A stretch of DNA of 64,000 nucleotides from Vicinamibacteria bacterium (GTDB lineage Bacteria > Acidobacteriota > Vicinamibacteria > Fen-336), in assembly GCA_025994075.1 (NCBI GenBank), contig JAMQGV010000037.1:17506-81505 (forward strand), in the 5' to 3' direction. Shown here in pieces: positions 21,724 through 30,720 of this stretch; position 1 is the stretch's first letter; every line of letters starts with the position of its first letter. Made by a program: the position numbers and the translations under genes. The notes below the pieces were generated by a model, which was not told where the DNA came from, made no database searches, and worked only from the letters and a program-made list of their open reading frames with translations.

Positions 21724-24357
21724 TCAGCCCTCCGGATCGCCCTCGTGGGCGAGGCCTGCCGCGAGCAGGCCCAGCGGCAGCGCCAGCGCGGACGCCGGCA
21801 GCCCGGGCGCGAGCACGACGGCGGCGAGCACGGCCAGTCCCGATCCCGCCAGGGGCGCTGACCGAGCGCATCGAGCAGCCATGCCAAGCGCGATCACCAG
21901 CCCCACCGCGGCCGCCGCGAAGTAGCCCGCGTCGCCGAGCCCGCGGGCGAGCCCGAGCCCCGCCAGCCCGACCCCGGGCCGCGGCTCGAGGGCGCCGCCG
22001 AGCGCCGCGACGGCGTCGGCGGGCGCAACCAGCGCGGGTAGCGCCGCAACTCCGAGCACCATCGCCGCGGCGGTTACCGCGCGCCTCCGCTGCCGGGCGT
22101 CGCCGCCCGCCAGCATCAGCAGCCCGCCCAGCGCCACGGGCTCCACGGCGCCCGCAGCCCCGAGCAACGCGCCGCCCGCGCACAGCCGGCCGGTGCGAAC
22201 CAGCGCCCCAGCGACGAGCAGCAGCGCCAGCGCCCACGTCGCCCCGCCACCCCAGATCGCCGCGAAGAGCAGCGGCGGCGCGGCCAGCGCAACCGCGACG
22301 GCGCCCGGCTCGATCCCCAGCCGCTGCCCCGCGACGGCCACCGCCAGCGCGAGCCCGATCAACGCGAGCGCTGCACCCCGCCGCGGGTCGAGCGCGCCGT
22401 GGAGCGCGCCGAGCACTGCCGCCCCCGGCGTCGCGTGGGGCGGGTCGGGCGTGAAGCGCCGCGGCGGTTCCAGCCGGAAGCTCGAGCTCGCCGCCTCGCG
22501 GGCCTCGGGCCGCGCCGCCCCGGGCCGCGTCCACGGGCTCTCCATCGCGCGCAGTCGCGCCCCCGCGGCGCTCGCCTGCACGCTCCAGCCGCTCTCCTCG
22601 CGCCGCACGCCCGTCGCCTCGCCGAGCCGGGCGACGGCCAGCGTCGGAATCGCGAGCGCCGCCAGCAGCAGCGCCAGCCCCGCGGTTCGGGCGCGCACGG
22701 GCAACCCCACGGCCCCCGCCGCCAGCCACAGCACGCTCGCGCCGGCCAGCAGGGCGGAGACGGCGAGCCCGAGCGGGTCGGAGGTCAGCCCGTCGCCGGC
22801 GCGCGGGGCCAGCGCCGCGAGCGGCCGGAACAGCCAGGCCTCCAGCCCCGCTGCGCGCGCCTGCTCCCAGGCCGCGCGGAACACCGAGTTCTCGGCGGTC
22901 TCGACCGCGGCCAGCAGCAGCAGCGCGGGCACCGCGGCGAGGTCGCCGTCGCGGCGCCGCAGCAGGACCGCCAGCGGCAGCAGCACGGCGGCGGCGACGA
23001 AGTAGTTCGGGTGCACGATCCGCGAGAGGTAGAGCGCCGCGCACAGGGCGGTGGCGCCGTTGAGCAGCGCCGCGCCGAGACCCGGCGCGCGAAGCTGCGC
23101 GCGGACCATCAGCAGGCCGAGCGGAATCAGCAGCGGATACAGCCGCCCGAGCGGGAACGGGTCGCGCAGGTCCGCGATGGCGCCGGCATAGAGCACGAAG
23201 TTGGCGAGGCCGATCCCGGGCGTGCCGCCGAACGGGTAGAGATCGCCGCCGAAGCCGACGTTGTAGGCGACCACGTCGGCCCAGAACGCGCGCGGGTCGA
23301 GCGCGACCACAGGCAGCGTGACGACGGCGGCCACCGCGAGACCCGCGAGCGCGGGCGCCGCAACCCGCCGGAGCGTCTCCGGTGCGACCAGCGCGCGCAG
23401 GTCGCCGCGCCAGCCGCCGCTCCCGTCGTGACGGGCTGCAGCCCAGTGCAGCAGCAGGAACGGCGCGAACGGCCACGCGAGCTGCTTCGTGGCGCAGGCG
23501 AGTCCGAGCCAGGCGCCGGCCGTGCGATGGGCGCCGCGCTCGCCGGCCTCGGCCGCCAGCAGCAGCAGCGCGACGAACAACAGCTCGTTGGCGCCGAACA
23601 CCTGCTGCCACCACGCGAGCGGGTGGACGAGGATGCCCGCGGCGGCCAGCAGCCCGCGCCCGCCGCCGCCGGCCAGCCGCGCGGCGAGGAGCGCGGCCAG
23701 CGCCCACGCCAGCAGCGTGACGAAGCGCGGGTCGAAGAAACCGAAGACGGCCCGCGAGGCGAGCTGGAAGGGCGCCATCAGCACGTGGGTGCCGGGCAGG
23801 TAGGCGTGGTGGCGGGTGATCGGGTTGCCGCCGAGCGGCTCCCAGAAGGCCGAGGCTCGCGACTGGCGGCCGAGGACGCCCTGCGAATAGTCGGCCGCGT
23901 AGGGACTCTGCCCGGCCAGGATGCGGTCGATCGCCATCGGCAGCTGCACGACGCCGCCGTCCTGGCCGTAGGGCCGCTCCATCGCCTGCCCCATCGTCAC
24001 CAGGCCGAGCGTGGGCACCACCACGAGCAGCGACGCGGACAGCACGAGCAGCGCGAGTCGGACGCGCACGCCCGCCCGCAGCAGCCCGGCCGCGAGCCAG
24101 CAGGCCGCGAGCAGCGCGAGCGCGCCGCCCGTCTGCAGCGCGAGCGGGTCGCGGTCGAGTTCGGCGCCGGGCCGGGTGACCAGCGCGCGCACGAACCAGG
24201 GCGCCTGCGCGAACAGCGCCTCGTCGTGCAGCAGCCGCCAGGCCAGCACCCGCGGCGGGTCGAACGCCACCAGGTCGCGCGCGCACAGCAGCAGCAGCGC
24301 GGGCGCGGCCAGCGCGTCGAGCGGCACGCGGCGGGACGCGGGCGCCGGCTCCGTCAC
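21724..24357 (-). CDS. Large polytopic membrane protein, GT-C/GT87-like glycosyltransferase candidate
   Basis: 877 residues from GTG 24357, which overlaps the MFS gene stop (GTGA). More than 15 hydrophobic segments. The first periplasmic loop has charged and aromatic residues (YGQDGG, QSPYAADYSQG) reminiscent of GT87/DUF2029-type polyprenyl-phosphate-sugar transferases. Further landmarks are an ATKQLAWPFAP helix and NVGFGGDLYPFGG, but no confident catalytic motif can be assigned. A second hydrophobic half begins after a soluble, charged stretch at about 640-690. Function inferred from topology only. Last gene of a GspE-N/MFS/GT operon; the tRNA lies just downstream on the other strand. Confidence 0.6.
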   Translation of the reverse strand: MTEPAPASRRVPLDALAAPALLLLCARDLVAFDPPRVLAWRLLHDEALFAQAPWFVRALVTRPGAELDRDPLALQTGGALALLAACWLAAGLLRAGVRVRLALLVLSASLLVVVPTLGLVTMGQAMERPYGQDGGVVQLPMAIDRILAGQSPYAADYSQGVLGRQSRASAFWEPLGGNPITRHHAYLPGTHVLMAPFQLASRAVFGFFDPRFVTLLAWALAALLAARLAGGGGRGLLAAAGILVHPLAWWQQVFGANELLFVALLLLAAEAGERGAHRTAGAWLGLACATKQLAWPFAPFLLLHWAAARHDGSGGWRGDLRALVAPETLRRVAAPALAGLAVAAVVTLPVVALDPRAFWADVVAYNVGFGGDLYPFGGTPGIGLANFVLYAGAIADLRDPFPLGRLYPLLIPLGLLMVRAQLRAPGLGAALLNGATALCAALYLSRIVHPNYFVAAAVLLPLAVLLRRRDGDLAAVPALLLLAAVETAENSVFRAAWEQARAAGLEAWLFRPLAALAPRAGDGLTSDPLGLAVSALLAGASVLWLAAGAVGLPVRARTAGLALLLAALAIPTLAVARLGEATGVRREESGWSVQASAAGARLRAMESPWTRPGAARPEAREAASSSFRLEPPRRFTPDPPHATPGAAVLGALHGALDPRRGAALALIGLALAVAVAGQRLGIEPGAVAVALAAPPLLFAAIWGGGATWALALLLVAGALVRTGRLCAGGALLGAAGAVEPVALGGLLMLAGGDARQRRRAVTAAAMVLGVAALPALVAPADAVAALGGALEPRPGVGLAGLGLARGLGDAGYFAAAAVGLVIALGMAARCARSAPLAGSGLAVLAAVVLAPGLPASALALPLGLLAAGLAHEGDPEG

Positions 24358-25595
24358 AGCGCCGCCAGCCGGTGGCCGCGGCGCAGCAGGCCCAGCGCGA
24401 TCACGCCGAGCAGCGCGCAGTAGGCGCCGAGCACGACACGCAGCCCGAGCGGGCCGACCAGGACGCCGGCGACCAGGCCGCCGAGCGGGCCGCCGCCGCG
24501 GAAGGCGAGGCCGAAGGCCGACAGCACGCGCCCGCGCAGCGCGTCGGGGGCCAGCTCCTGGACCAGCGAGTTGAGCGTCGAGTAGGCGGTGACCAGCAGG
24601 CCGCCCGCGCCGAACAGCAGCGCCATCACCAGCGGCTGCCAGGACACGAACAGGGCCACGCCCGCGAGCACGGAGAAGCCGGCGAAGGTCGCGAGCATCA
24701 GCCGGCCGCGGCCCGGCACCTTGCCGCGCTGCGCGGTCAGCACGGCGCCGACGATCGCGCCGCCGCCGAAGCTCGACAGCAGCAGCGAGTAGCCGGCGGC
24801 ACCCGTCTTCAGCACGTCGCCCGCGAGCACGGGCAGGTAGGTGATCAGCGGGAAGGCGAGGAAGCTGCCGAGCAGCGCGAGCAGCGTGAGCCCGAACAGC
24901 TCCGGCGAGCGCCGGACGTGGGCGAGCCCCTCGCCGAGGCTCTGGCTCAGGGTGCGCCCGGCACTGCCCGCGGCCTGCGGCGGCGGCGGCAGGTGCAACC
25001 CGCGGATGGCGACGATCACCGCCACGAACGACAGCGCGTTGACCGCGAAGCAGGGCCCGGTGCCGGCCGAGGCCAGCAGCAGCCCCGCGATCGCCGGGCC
25101 GATCGCGCGCGACAGGTTGAACTGCAGCGAGTTGAGGGCGACGGCGTTGGGGATGTGGGCGGGCGGCACGATCGAGGTCAGCACGGCCTGGTAGGTGGGC
25201 GCCGACTGCGACTGGGCGAGGCCGGTCAGGAACGCGATCAGCAGGATCGCGCCGATGCCGAGCCGGTCGAGGTAGAAGAGCACCAGCAGCGCCGCCGCGA
25301 ACACCATCTGCAGCACCTGCGAGGTGAGCAGGATCTTGCGGCGGTCGACGCGGTCCGCCACCGCGCCGCCGACCAGCATGAAGGCCAGCAGCGGGAACTC
25401 CGCGGCGAACGCGCGCAGGCCGAGGAAGAACGGCTCCCCCATCCGGGTGTGGATCAGCCACGACAGCGCGACGTCCTGGGTCCAGGTGCCGATCGACGAG
25501 ACGAACGCGCCCGACCACAGCCGGCGGAAGTCGCGGAACTGGAAGGCGGCCAGGAAGCCCGGCAGCGCGAGGCTGCGGCCCGCGCCGTCGCTCAC
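24354..25595 (-). CDS. MFS transporter (MFS_3, EntS-like exporter family)
   Basis: 413 residues, GTG start at 25595 overlapping the upstream stop. Twelve TM helices. The N-terminus FQFRDFRRLWSGAFVSSIGTWTQ is condensed here to the hallmarks FRRLW and GTW of the MFS_3 family, and DRVDRRK is the loop 2-3 signature. Such proteins export siderophores or drugs; the substrate is unknown. Coupled to both neighbours by GTGA overlaps. Confidence 0.82.
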   Translation of the reverse strand: MSDGAGRSLALPGFLAAFQFRDFRRLWSGAFVSSIGTWTQDVALSWLIHTRMGEPFFLGLRAFAAEFPLLAFMLVGGAVADRVDRRKILLTSQVLQMVFAAALLVLFYLDRLGIGAILLIAFLTGLAQSQSAPTYQAVLTSIVPPAHIPNAVALNSLQFNLSRAIGPAIAGLLLASAGTGPCFAVNALSFVAVIVAIRGLHLPPPPQAAGSAGRTLSQSLGEGLAHVRRSPELFGLTLLALLGSFLAFPLITYLPVLAGDVLKTGAAGYSLLLSSFGGGAIVGAVLTAQRGKVPGRGRLMLATFAGFSVLAGVALFVSWQPLVMALLFGAGGLLVTAYSTLNSLVQELAPDALRGRVLSAFGLAFRGGGPLGGLVAGVLVGPLGLRVVLGAYCALLGVIALGLLRRGHRLAAL

Positions 25596-26587
25596 GCCGG
25601 CGGCGCGGCGCGCCCGGCGGCCTTCTCCGCCTCCGCGATGCGGGCGCGGATGATGCGCAGGTAGGCCTTCGAGGCCTTCTGCAGCGCCAGGATCAGGTCG
25701 CCGAGGTCGGCCTTCACCTGCCCGGCCGGTCCCGCGTCGCCGTAGACGAGGTTGACGACCCGGCCGCGCACCAGCACCGGGAGCAGCGCCAGGTTGGTGC
25801 CGGGCCGCTTGCCGATCTCGCGCAGGAAGCGCTCGGTCTCCGTCTCCGGGCCGGGGCGGCCCACGAACGGCGTCTTGTCGCGCGCGACCGCCCGGAACAG
25901 CGACGGCTGGTCGAGCGGGATGCGCAGCGCCGCGGCCCGCTCGCGGTCGACGCCTTCGCCCAGCGCGCTCCAGCCGACGACCCACGGCTCGCGCACGATG
26001 AAGAAGATCACGCGCCGGAACGTCTTGTGGGCCAGCGCCAGCACCGCCTCGACGACCTCGTCGCGGGAGGCGGCGGAGTCGAGGCGGGCAGCGGCCTCCT
26101 CGGGGCTCAGCACGGCCGGCTCGGGCGCCGCCGGGTGGTGGGTGTCGGTGTAGCGCCAGCGCTCGTCGACCCCGTACCAGTCGCGCAGCAACTGGATCAT
26201 CCGGAACTCGGGGACCACGTGCCGCTTGACGATGAAGCCGCGCGAGTAGCCGATCTTCGCGACGGTCGAGTGGTCGGAGGGATCGACCATCAGCAGCGAC
26301 AGCGTCTTGCCCGAGACCTTGTAGGGGAACACCTTGCGGTCCGCCGCCATCGCCTTCGGGACCAGCTTGACCACCTCGGGGTCGATCTGGCGCGGGTCGA
26401 CCACCACGGTCGGCACGCCGTGGGCCTTCGACAGCGCCTCGTGCAGCCGCTCCTCGGTGATGAAGCCGAGCTCGTGCAGGCTGGTGCCGAGGCGCCCTCC
26501 GTAGAGCACCTGGTGCTGGATCGCCTCCTGGAGCTGGCGCTCGGTGACGATTCCGCGGTCCTTGAGGATTCGGGCGAGGATGGGCAT
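25592..26587 (-). CDS. GspE-N (MshEN) domain protein with C-terminal GAF-like domain, no ATPase
   Basis: 331 residues. Residues 1-150 match the N-terminal domain of type II secretion/type IV pilus ATPases (LKDRGIVTERQLQEAI, LGTSLHELGFI, LVPKAMAADRKVFPY); in MshE-type proteins this domain binds c-di-GMP. The ATPase domain is absent. Residues about 170-310 resemble a GAF-type sensor fold (FFIVREPWVVGWSALG, NLALLPVLVRGRVVNLVYGD). It may be a c-di-GMP effector or adaptor; the adjacent divergent operon encodes c-di-GMP phosphodiesterases. The first gene of the operon; a TACAAT (-10-like) sits 20 bases upstream. Confidence 0.72.
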   Translation of the reverse strand: MPILARILKDRGIVTERQLQEAIQHQVLYGGRLGTSLHELGFITEERLHEALSKAHGVPTVVVDPRQIDPEVVKLVPKAMAADRKVFPYKVSGKTLSLLMVDPSDHSTVAKIGYSRGFIVKRHVVPEFRMIQLLRDWYGVDERWRYTDTHHPAAPEPAVLSPEEAAARLDSAASRDEVVEAVLALAHKTFRRVIFFIVREPWVVGWSALGEGVDRERAAALRIPLDQPSLFRAVARDKTPFVGRPGPETETERFLREIGKRPGTNLALLPVLVRGRVVNLVYGDAGPAGQVKADLGDLILALQKASKAYLRIIRARIAEAEKAAGRAAPPA

Positions 26588-26625
26588 CTGGCGGCGCCGG
26601 GGCGGGGATTGTAGCGTGGCTGCCC

Positions 26626-26634
26626 TGATATGAT
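26626..26634 (+). promoter_or_regulatory. Extended -10 promoter (TGATATGAT) of the histidine kinase operon
   Basis: TATGAT (26629-26634) is preceded by TG one base away, the extended -10 form, which can work without a -35. It lies 36 bases before the TTG start, leaving room for the AGGAGA SD at about 26659-26664. On the other strand TACAAT (26608-26613) may serve the GspE-N gene. Confidence 0.5.
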
Positions 26635-26670
26635 CCCGGGTCTTACGGTCTTCCCCTCAGGAGACGGGCC

Positions 26671-29001
26671 TTGGCGCTGCGGCTGAACAGCCTGAAGACG
26701 CGCACCGCCTTCGCGATCGCCGCGGTGATCGTGGTGATCCTGGTGGTGAACGCCGTCTACCTGATCCTCACCAAGCGCTCCGAGCTGGAGACCGACATCG
26801 AAGAGGGGGCGGCCCGCTTCGCCCACCTGACGCGGGCCCCGATCTGCGTCGGCTACGAGACCTACTACCTCTCGGGCTTCTACAAGTTCCGCGAGCTGAT
26901 GCGGGACTACCTGAGGCTCGACGAGAACGTCGAGCGGGTGCTGATCGTCAACGTCAACGGCCGCATCCTGTTCGACTCCCGCGAGCTCGACGACCCCGAC
27001 CCGCAGCGCGACGCCGGCGGCGCCGAGCGCTGGGTGCGCGACCCGGAGCGGCTGGAGGCGATCAAGAAGCTGGAGCCGACCCGGATCGCCTCCGTCGACG
27101 AGACCGGCGCCCGCCGGCTCGAGATCGTCGCCCCCTACATCGAGGACTGGGGCCGCCACCGGCTGTCGGTCGTCTACCACGTCAGCTTCAGCCGGATGGG
27201 CCCCGCGATCCGCGAGCTCGTCTACGCCACGGTCGGCCTGACGCTGCTCTCGATCCTGGCCTCGGTCGGGGTGGCGCTGTGGCTCGCCTCCCGCATCACC
27301 CGGCCGCTCGAGGAGCTGACGGCCGGCGCGCTCGACCTGGCCGAGGGCCACTTCGACCGCCGGCTGACGATCCGCTCGAACGACGAGATCCAGATCCTGG
27401 CCGACGCCTTCAACACCATGACCGAGCGGCTCAAGGAGAACGTCGAGCAGCTCGAGCAGTCGAACAAGAAGCTGGGCCAGGTCAACGAGGAACTCAAGGA
27501 GCTGGACCGCCTGAAGTCCGACCTGCTGGCCAACGTCAGCCACGAGCTGCGCACGCCGCTGACCGCGATCCGCGGCTACACCGACTACATGCGCGAGGGC
27601 AAGCTGGGTCCCATCACCGAGAAGCAGGAGAAGGGGCTGCTGGTGGTCGGCCGGAACCTGGAGCGGCTGTCGCGCTCGATCAACGACCTGCTCGACTTCT
27701 CGCGGATGGAGACGGGGCGGATCGCCCTCAACATCGCCCCCTTCTCGCTGCGCGGGCTGGTCGACCAGATCGCGACGACCGTGCGCTCCGAGCTCGACAA
27801 GAAGCGGCTGGCGCTGCGGGCCGACGTGGGCGACGAGCTGCACGTGATCGCCGACCGCGAGAAGGTCTCGCAGGTGATCGAGAACCTGGTGATCAACGCG
27901 ATCAAGTTCACGCCCGAGGGCGGGCTGATCACCGTCGCGGCGCGGCGGGTCCGGGTCGGCGAGCGCTTGTGCGCCGAGGTGCGGATCGAGGACACCGGGA
28001 TCGGCATCCCGGCCGCCCAGCTCGACAAGGTCTTCAACCGCTTCCACCAGGTCGACGGCTCGACCACCCGTCGCTTCGGGGGCGTCGGCCTCGGGCTCTC
28101 GATCGTGAAGAGCATCCTCGACGCCCACGGGGTGCCGATCGACGTGGACAGCGAGGAGGGCCGCGGCACCTGCTTCCGCTTCGCGCTGCCGCTGCGCGAG
28201 GGCGACGCCGACGCGGAGCGCGAGGCGCGGGCCGGCGCCAGCCCCGGCGGCACGCCGCTGCGCGGGCGGCTGCTGGTGGTCGACGACGAGGCTTCGTTCC
28301 GCGACTCGCTCCGCGCCCAGCTCGAGGCGGCCGGCTACGCGGTGCGCACGGCGGGCAGCGCGGCCGAGGCGACCGAGGCGATCGTGACCTCGCGGCCGGA
28401 CGCGGTGCTGCTCGACCTGATGCTGCCCGACCGCAGCGGCCTCGACCTGCTGCGCCAGCTCAAGGACGACGCCTCGACCCGTGACCTGCCGGTGCTGGTG
28501 ATCTCGATCTCGGGCGACTCGCCGCGGGCGCTGACGCTGGGCGCCGCCGAGTGCCTGATGAAGCCGGTCGACCGCGCGGCGCTCTCGGGCGTGCTGCGAC
28601 GCCTGCTCGACGGCCGCCAGCGCCCGCGCATCCTGGTCGCGGACGACGAGCCCGACACGGTGGCGCTGCTGTGCGAGACGCTGCGCGCCGAGGGCTTCGA
28701 GACGATCACCGCCGCCGACGGGGCCGAGGCCCTGGAGGCGCTGCGCCGCGAGCGGCCCGACCTGCTGCTGCTCGACGTGATGATGCCGCGGCTGTCGGGC
28801 TTCGAGGTGATGGAGATGATGAGGCGCAACCCCGACCTGGCCGGCATCCCGGTGGTCGTGCTGACCGCGCGCGGGGACGAGGTCGACGTCCGACGCGGCC
28901 TGGCGCTGGGGGCCCGGCGCTACGTGAGCAAGCCGTTCGACGTGCAGGCGCTGATCGGCGAGGTGCGCCGCCACGTCGCGCCGGCGGGGAGGGCGTCGTG
29001 A
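26671..29001 (+). CDS. Hybrid sensor histidine kinase with two receiver domains
   Basis: 776 residues. The TTG start at 26671 is backed by AGGAGA 6 bases upstream. TM1 at about 12-33, an extracytoplasmic sensor at 34-180, TM2 at about 183-206 and a HAMP at about 207-260 follow in order. Then comes a short coiled coil. HisKA with H291 in NVSHELRTPL precedes the HATPase (ENLVINAIKFT, DTGIGIP, GVGLGLSIVKS). REC1 starts at about 530 (VVDDEASF, LLDLMLPD, MKPVDR); REC2 at about 650 (VADDEPDT, LLDVMMPRL, SKPFDV). Signal unknown. Heads a probable signalling operon with a single-domain RR and two EAL proteins. Confidence 0.92.
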   Translation: MALRLNSLKTRTAFAIAAVIVVILVVNAVYLILTKRSELETDIEEGAARFAHLTRAPICVGYETYYLSGFYKFRELMRDYLRLDENVERVLIVNVNGRILFDSRELDDPDPQRDAGGAERWVRDPERLEAIKKLEPTRIASVDETGARRLEIVAPYIEDWGRHRLSVVYHVSFSRMGPAIRELVYATVGLTLLSILASVGVALWLASRITRPLEELTAGALDLAEGHFDRRLTIRSNDEIQILADAFNTMTERLKENVEQLEQSNKKLGQVNEELKELDRLKSDLLANVSHELRTPLTAIRGYTDYMREGKLGPITEKQEKGLLVVGRNLERLSRSINDLLDFSRMETGRIALNIAPFSLRGLVDQIATTVRSELDKKRLALRADVGDELHVIADREKVSQVIENLVINAIKFTPEGGLITVAARRVRVGERLCAEVRIEDTGIGIPAAQLDKVFNRFHQVDGSTTRRFGGVGLGLSIVKSILDAHGVPIDVDSEEGRGTCFRFALPLREGDADAEREARAGASPGGTPLRGRLLVVDDEASFRDSLRAQLEAAGYAVRTAGSAAEATEAIVTSRPDAVLLDLMLPDRSGLDLLRQLKDDASTRDLPVLVISISGDSPRALTLGAAECLMKPVDRAALSGVLRRLLDGRQRPRILVADDEPDTVALLCETLRAEGFETITAADGAEALEALRRERPDLLLLDVMMPRLSGFEVMEMMRRNPDLAGIPVVVLTARGDEVDVRRGLALGARRYVSKPFDVQALIGEVRRHVAPAGRAS

Positions 29002-29017
29002 TCCGCGGGCAGGTTTC

Positions 29018-29398
29018 ATGAACAAGAAGATCCTGATCGTCGACGACGAGGAGGACATCCTCAACTTCCTGGAGCTGGTGCTGCGGGAGAAGGGCTACGA
29101 CGTGGAAACCGCGTCCGGCGGTCACGAGGCCCTCACCAAGGCCCAGATCGAGCGCCCCGACCTGGTGTTGCTCGACGTGATGATGCCGCAGATGGACGGC
29201 TGGGAAGTGCTGAAGCTGCTGCGCGTCGACGAGGCCACCGCCTCGATCCCGGTGGCGATGCTGTCGGCGCGCACCGAGGCCAAGGACCGCGTGCAGGGCC
29301 TGCAGGAAGGGGCCATCGACTACATCTGCAAGCCGTTCTCGCTGCAGGAGCTGCTGGGCAAGATCGAGGCCATCTTCGCGCAGGTGGAGGGCGCCTGA
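29018..29398 (+). CDS. Single-domain response regulator
   Basis: 126 residues, receiver only: DDEED near the N-terminus, phospho-Asp D53 in LLDVMMPQM, a Ser/Thr-type switch in MLSART and K105 in CKPF. No output domain, so it acts as a phosphorelay shuttle or by protein contact. ATG with AGG upstream, 17 bases after the hybrid kinase; a likely partner for its HisKA. Its stop overlaps the next gene's apparent CTG start. Confidence 0.9.
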   Translation: MNKKILIVDDEEDILNFLELVLREKGYDVETASGGHEALTKAQIERPDLVLLDVMMPQMDGWEVLKLLRVDEATASIPVAMLSARTEAKDRVQGLQEGAIDYICKPFSLQELLGKIEAIFAQVEGA

Positions 29399-30720
29399 AC
29401 TCGCCGAGCCCCCGGCAGCCCGCCGGACAGGACTACTTCGTCCTCCGCGCCGAGTGGCTGCGCTTCCGGACCCACGTCCACGACGCCAACACCGACCTGC
29501 CGACGCTGGCGGCGGTGAGCGACGACGTGCGCCGGCTGCTGGAGGAACGCGGCAGCGCCGCGATCGTCTACCTCGACCTCGCCACGGGCGGCCAGCTCGA
29601 GGCCCAGCACGGCTGGCAGGCCTACGACGACCTGCTGCGCGAGTTCGCCACGGCCCTCGGCTCGCTGCGCGAGACCGGGGTCCTCTCCCACCGCGACCTG
29701 GTGGCGGTCGCCGCCGTGCGCGCGGACAAGTTCGTGGTGGTGCTCGGCGGCGGCCCCCGCGCCCTCGATCCCGGGACCGCGACCGCGGCCGTCGAGCGCC
29801 TGTGCCAGGCGCTGCGCGCCGCGCTCGAGCTGCGGTGGCGGGCGCTGGGCGGCCTGCCCCCGGCCTTCCACGCCGGCCACGCGGTGGTGTACCGGGATCC
29901 GATGCTGCGCGCCGAGCGCGCCGTGCACCGGGCGCTCGACGAGGCGCTGCGGCAGAGCCGGGCGGCGCGGGCCAAGGAGGACGTCGCGTCCGCCCGCCGG
30001 ATCGACACGCTCGTGGCGGAGGGCGGCGTCGTCGCCTGGTTCCAGCCGATCCTGGCCCTCGACGGAGGCCGCGTCCTGGGTCACGAGGTGTTCTCCCACG
30101 GGGCGGGCGGCGGCCCGCTCGAGGACGCGGAGCGGCTGTTCGCGCTCGCCGAGCGGACGGGCCGGCTGCAGGCGCTGGAGCGCGCGTGCCGGCGCCTGGC
30201 GCTGAGCGGCGCGCGGCGCCACCTGCCGCGGGGCGCCAAGCTGTTCCTCAACACCTCGGCCGCGTCGCTGGCCGACCCCGAGCTCGCGGGCGCCGCCTTC
30301 ACCCGCATGGTCGAGGCGGCCGGTCTCGACCGCGGCGACGTCGTGCTCGAGATCACCGAGCGGGTCGCGCTCTCCGAGCGGCGCCAGTTCCGCGAGGCAC
30401 TGGCCGGCCTCAAGCGCCGCGGGTTCCAGATCGCGGTGGACGACATGGGCGCCGGCTACTCCTCGCTGCAGAGCCTGGTCGACGTCGAGCCCGACTACCT
30501 CAAGTTCGACATGACCCTGGTCCGCCACATCGACCGCAGCCTGATCAAGCGCAGCCTGCTGGAGACCCTCGTGGACCTGGCCCAGCGGATCGGCGCCCGG
30601 GTCATCGCCGAAGGCATCGAGGCCGACTCCGAGTACCATGCGCTGCGCGAGCTGGGCGTGCCGCTGGGCCAGGGCCGGTTCCTGGCCGCGCCGCGACCCG
30701 TGCCCGCGGAGAACCCATGA
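29395..30720 (+). CDS. EAL-domain c-di-GMP phosphodiesterase with degenerate GGDEF domain (first of pair)
   Basis: 441 residues if started at CTG 29395. The first conventional codon (GTG 29515) falls inside the conserved GGDEF-like opening (HDANTDLPTL), while CTG overlaps the RR stop as CTGA with GGAGG upstream. Residues about 25-190 are a GGDEF-fold with no GGDEF motif (RADKFVVVLGG instead). The EAL domain (about 200-435) reads EVF for EAL but keeps the metal and catalytic residues (LNTSA, EITERV, VDDMGAGYSS, LKFDMTLV, IAEGIE, LGQGRFL). Likely hydrolyses c-di-GMP. Confidence 0.82.
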   Translation: MNSPSPRQPAGQDYFVLRAEWLRFRTHVHDANTDLPTLAAVSDDVRRLLEERGSAAIVYLDLATGGQLEAQHGWQAYDDLLREFATALGSLRETGVLSHRDLVAVAAVRADKFVVVLGGGPRALDPGTATAAVERLCQALRAALELRWRALGGLPPAFHAGHAVVYRDPMLRAERAVHRALDEALRQSRAARAKEDVASARRIDTLVAEGGVVAWFQPILALDGGRVLGHEVFSHGAGGGPLEDAERLFALAERTGRLQALERACRRLALSGARRHLPRGAKLFLNTSAASLADPELAGAAFTRMVEAAGLDRGDVVLEITERVALSERRQFREALAGLKRRGFQIAVDDMGAGYSSLQSLVDVEPDYLKFDMTLVRHIDRSLIKRSLLETLVDLAQRIGARVIAEGIEADSEYHALRELGVPLGQGRFLAAPRPVPAENP

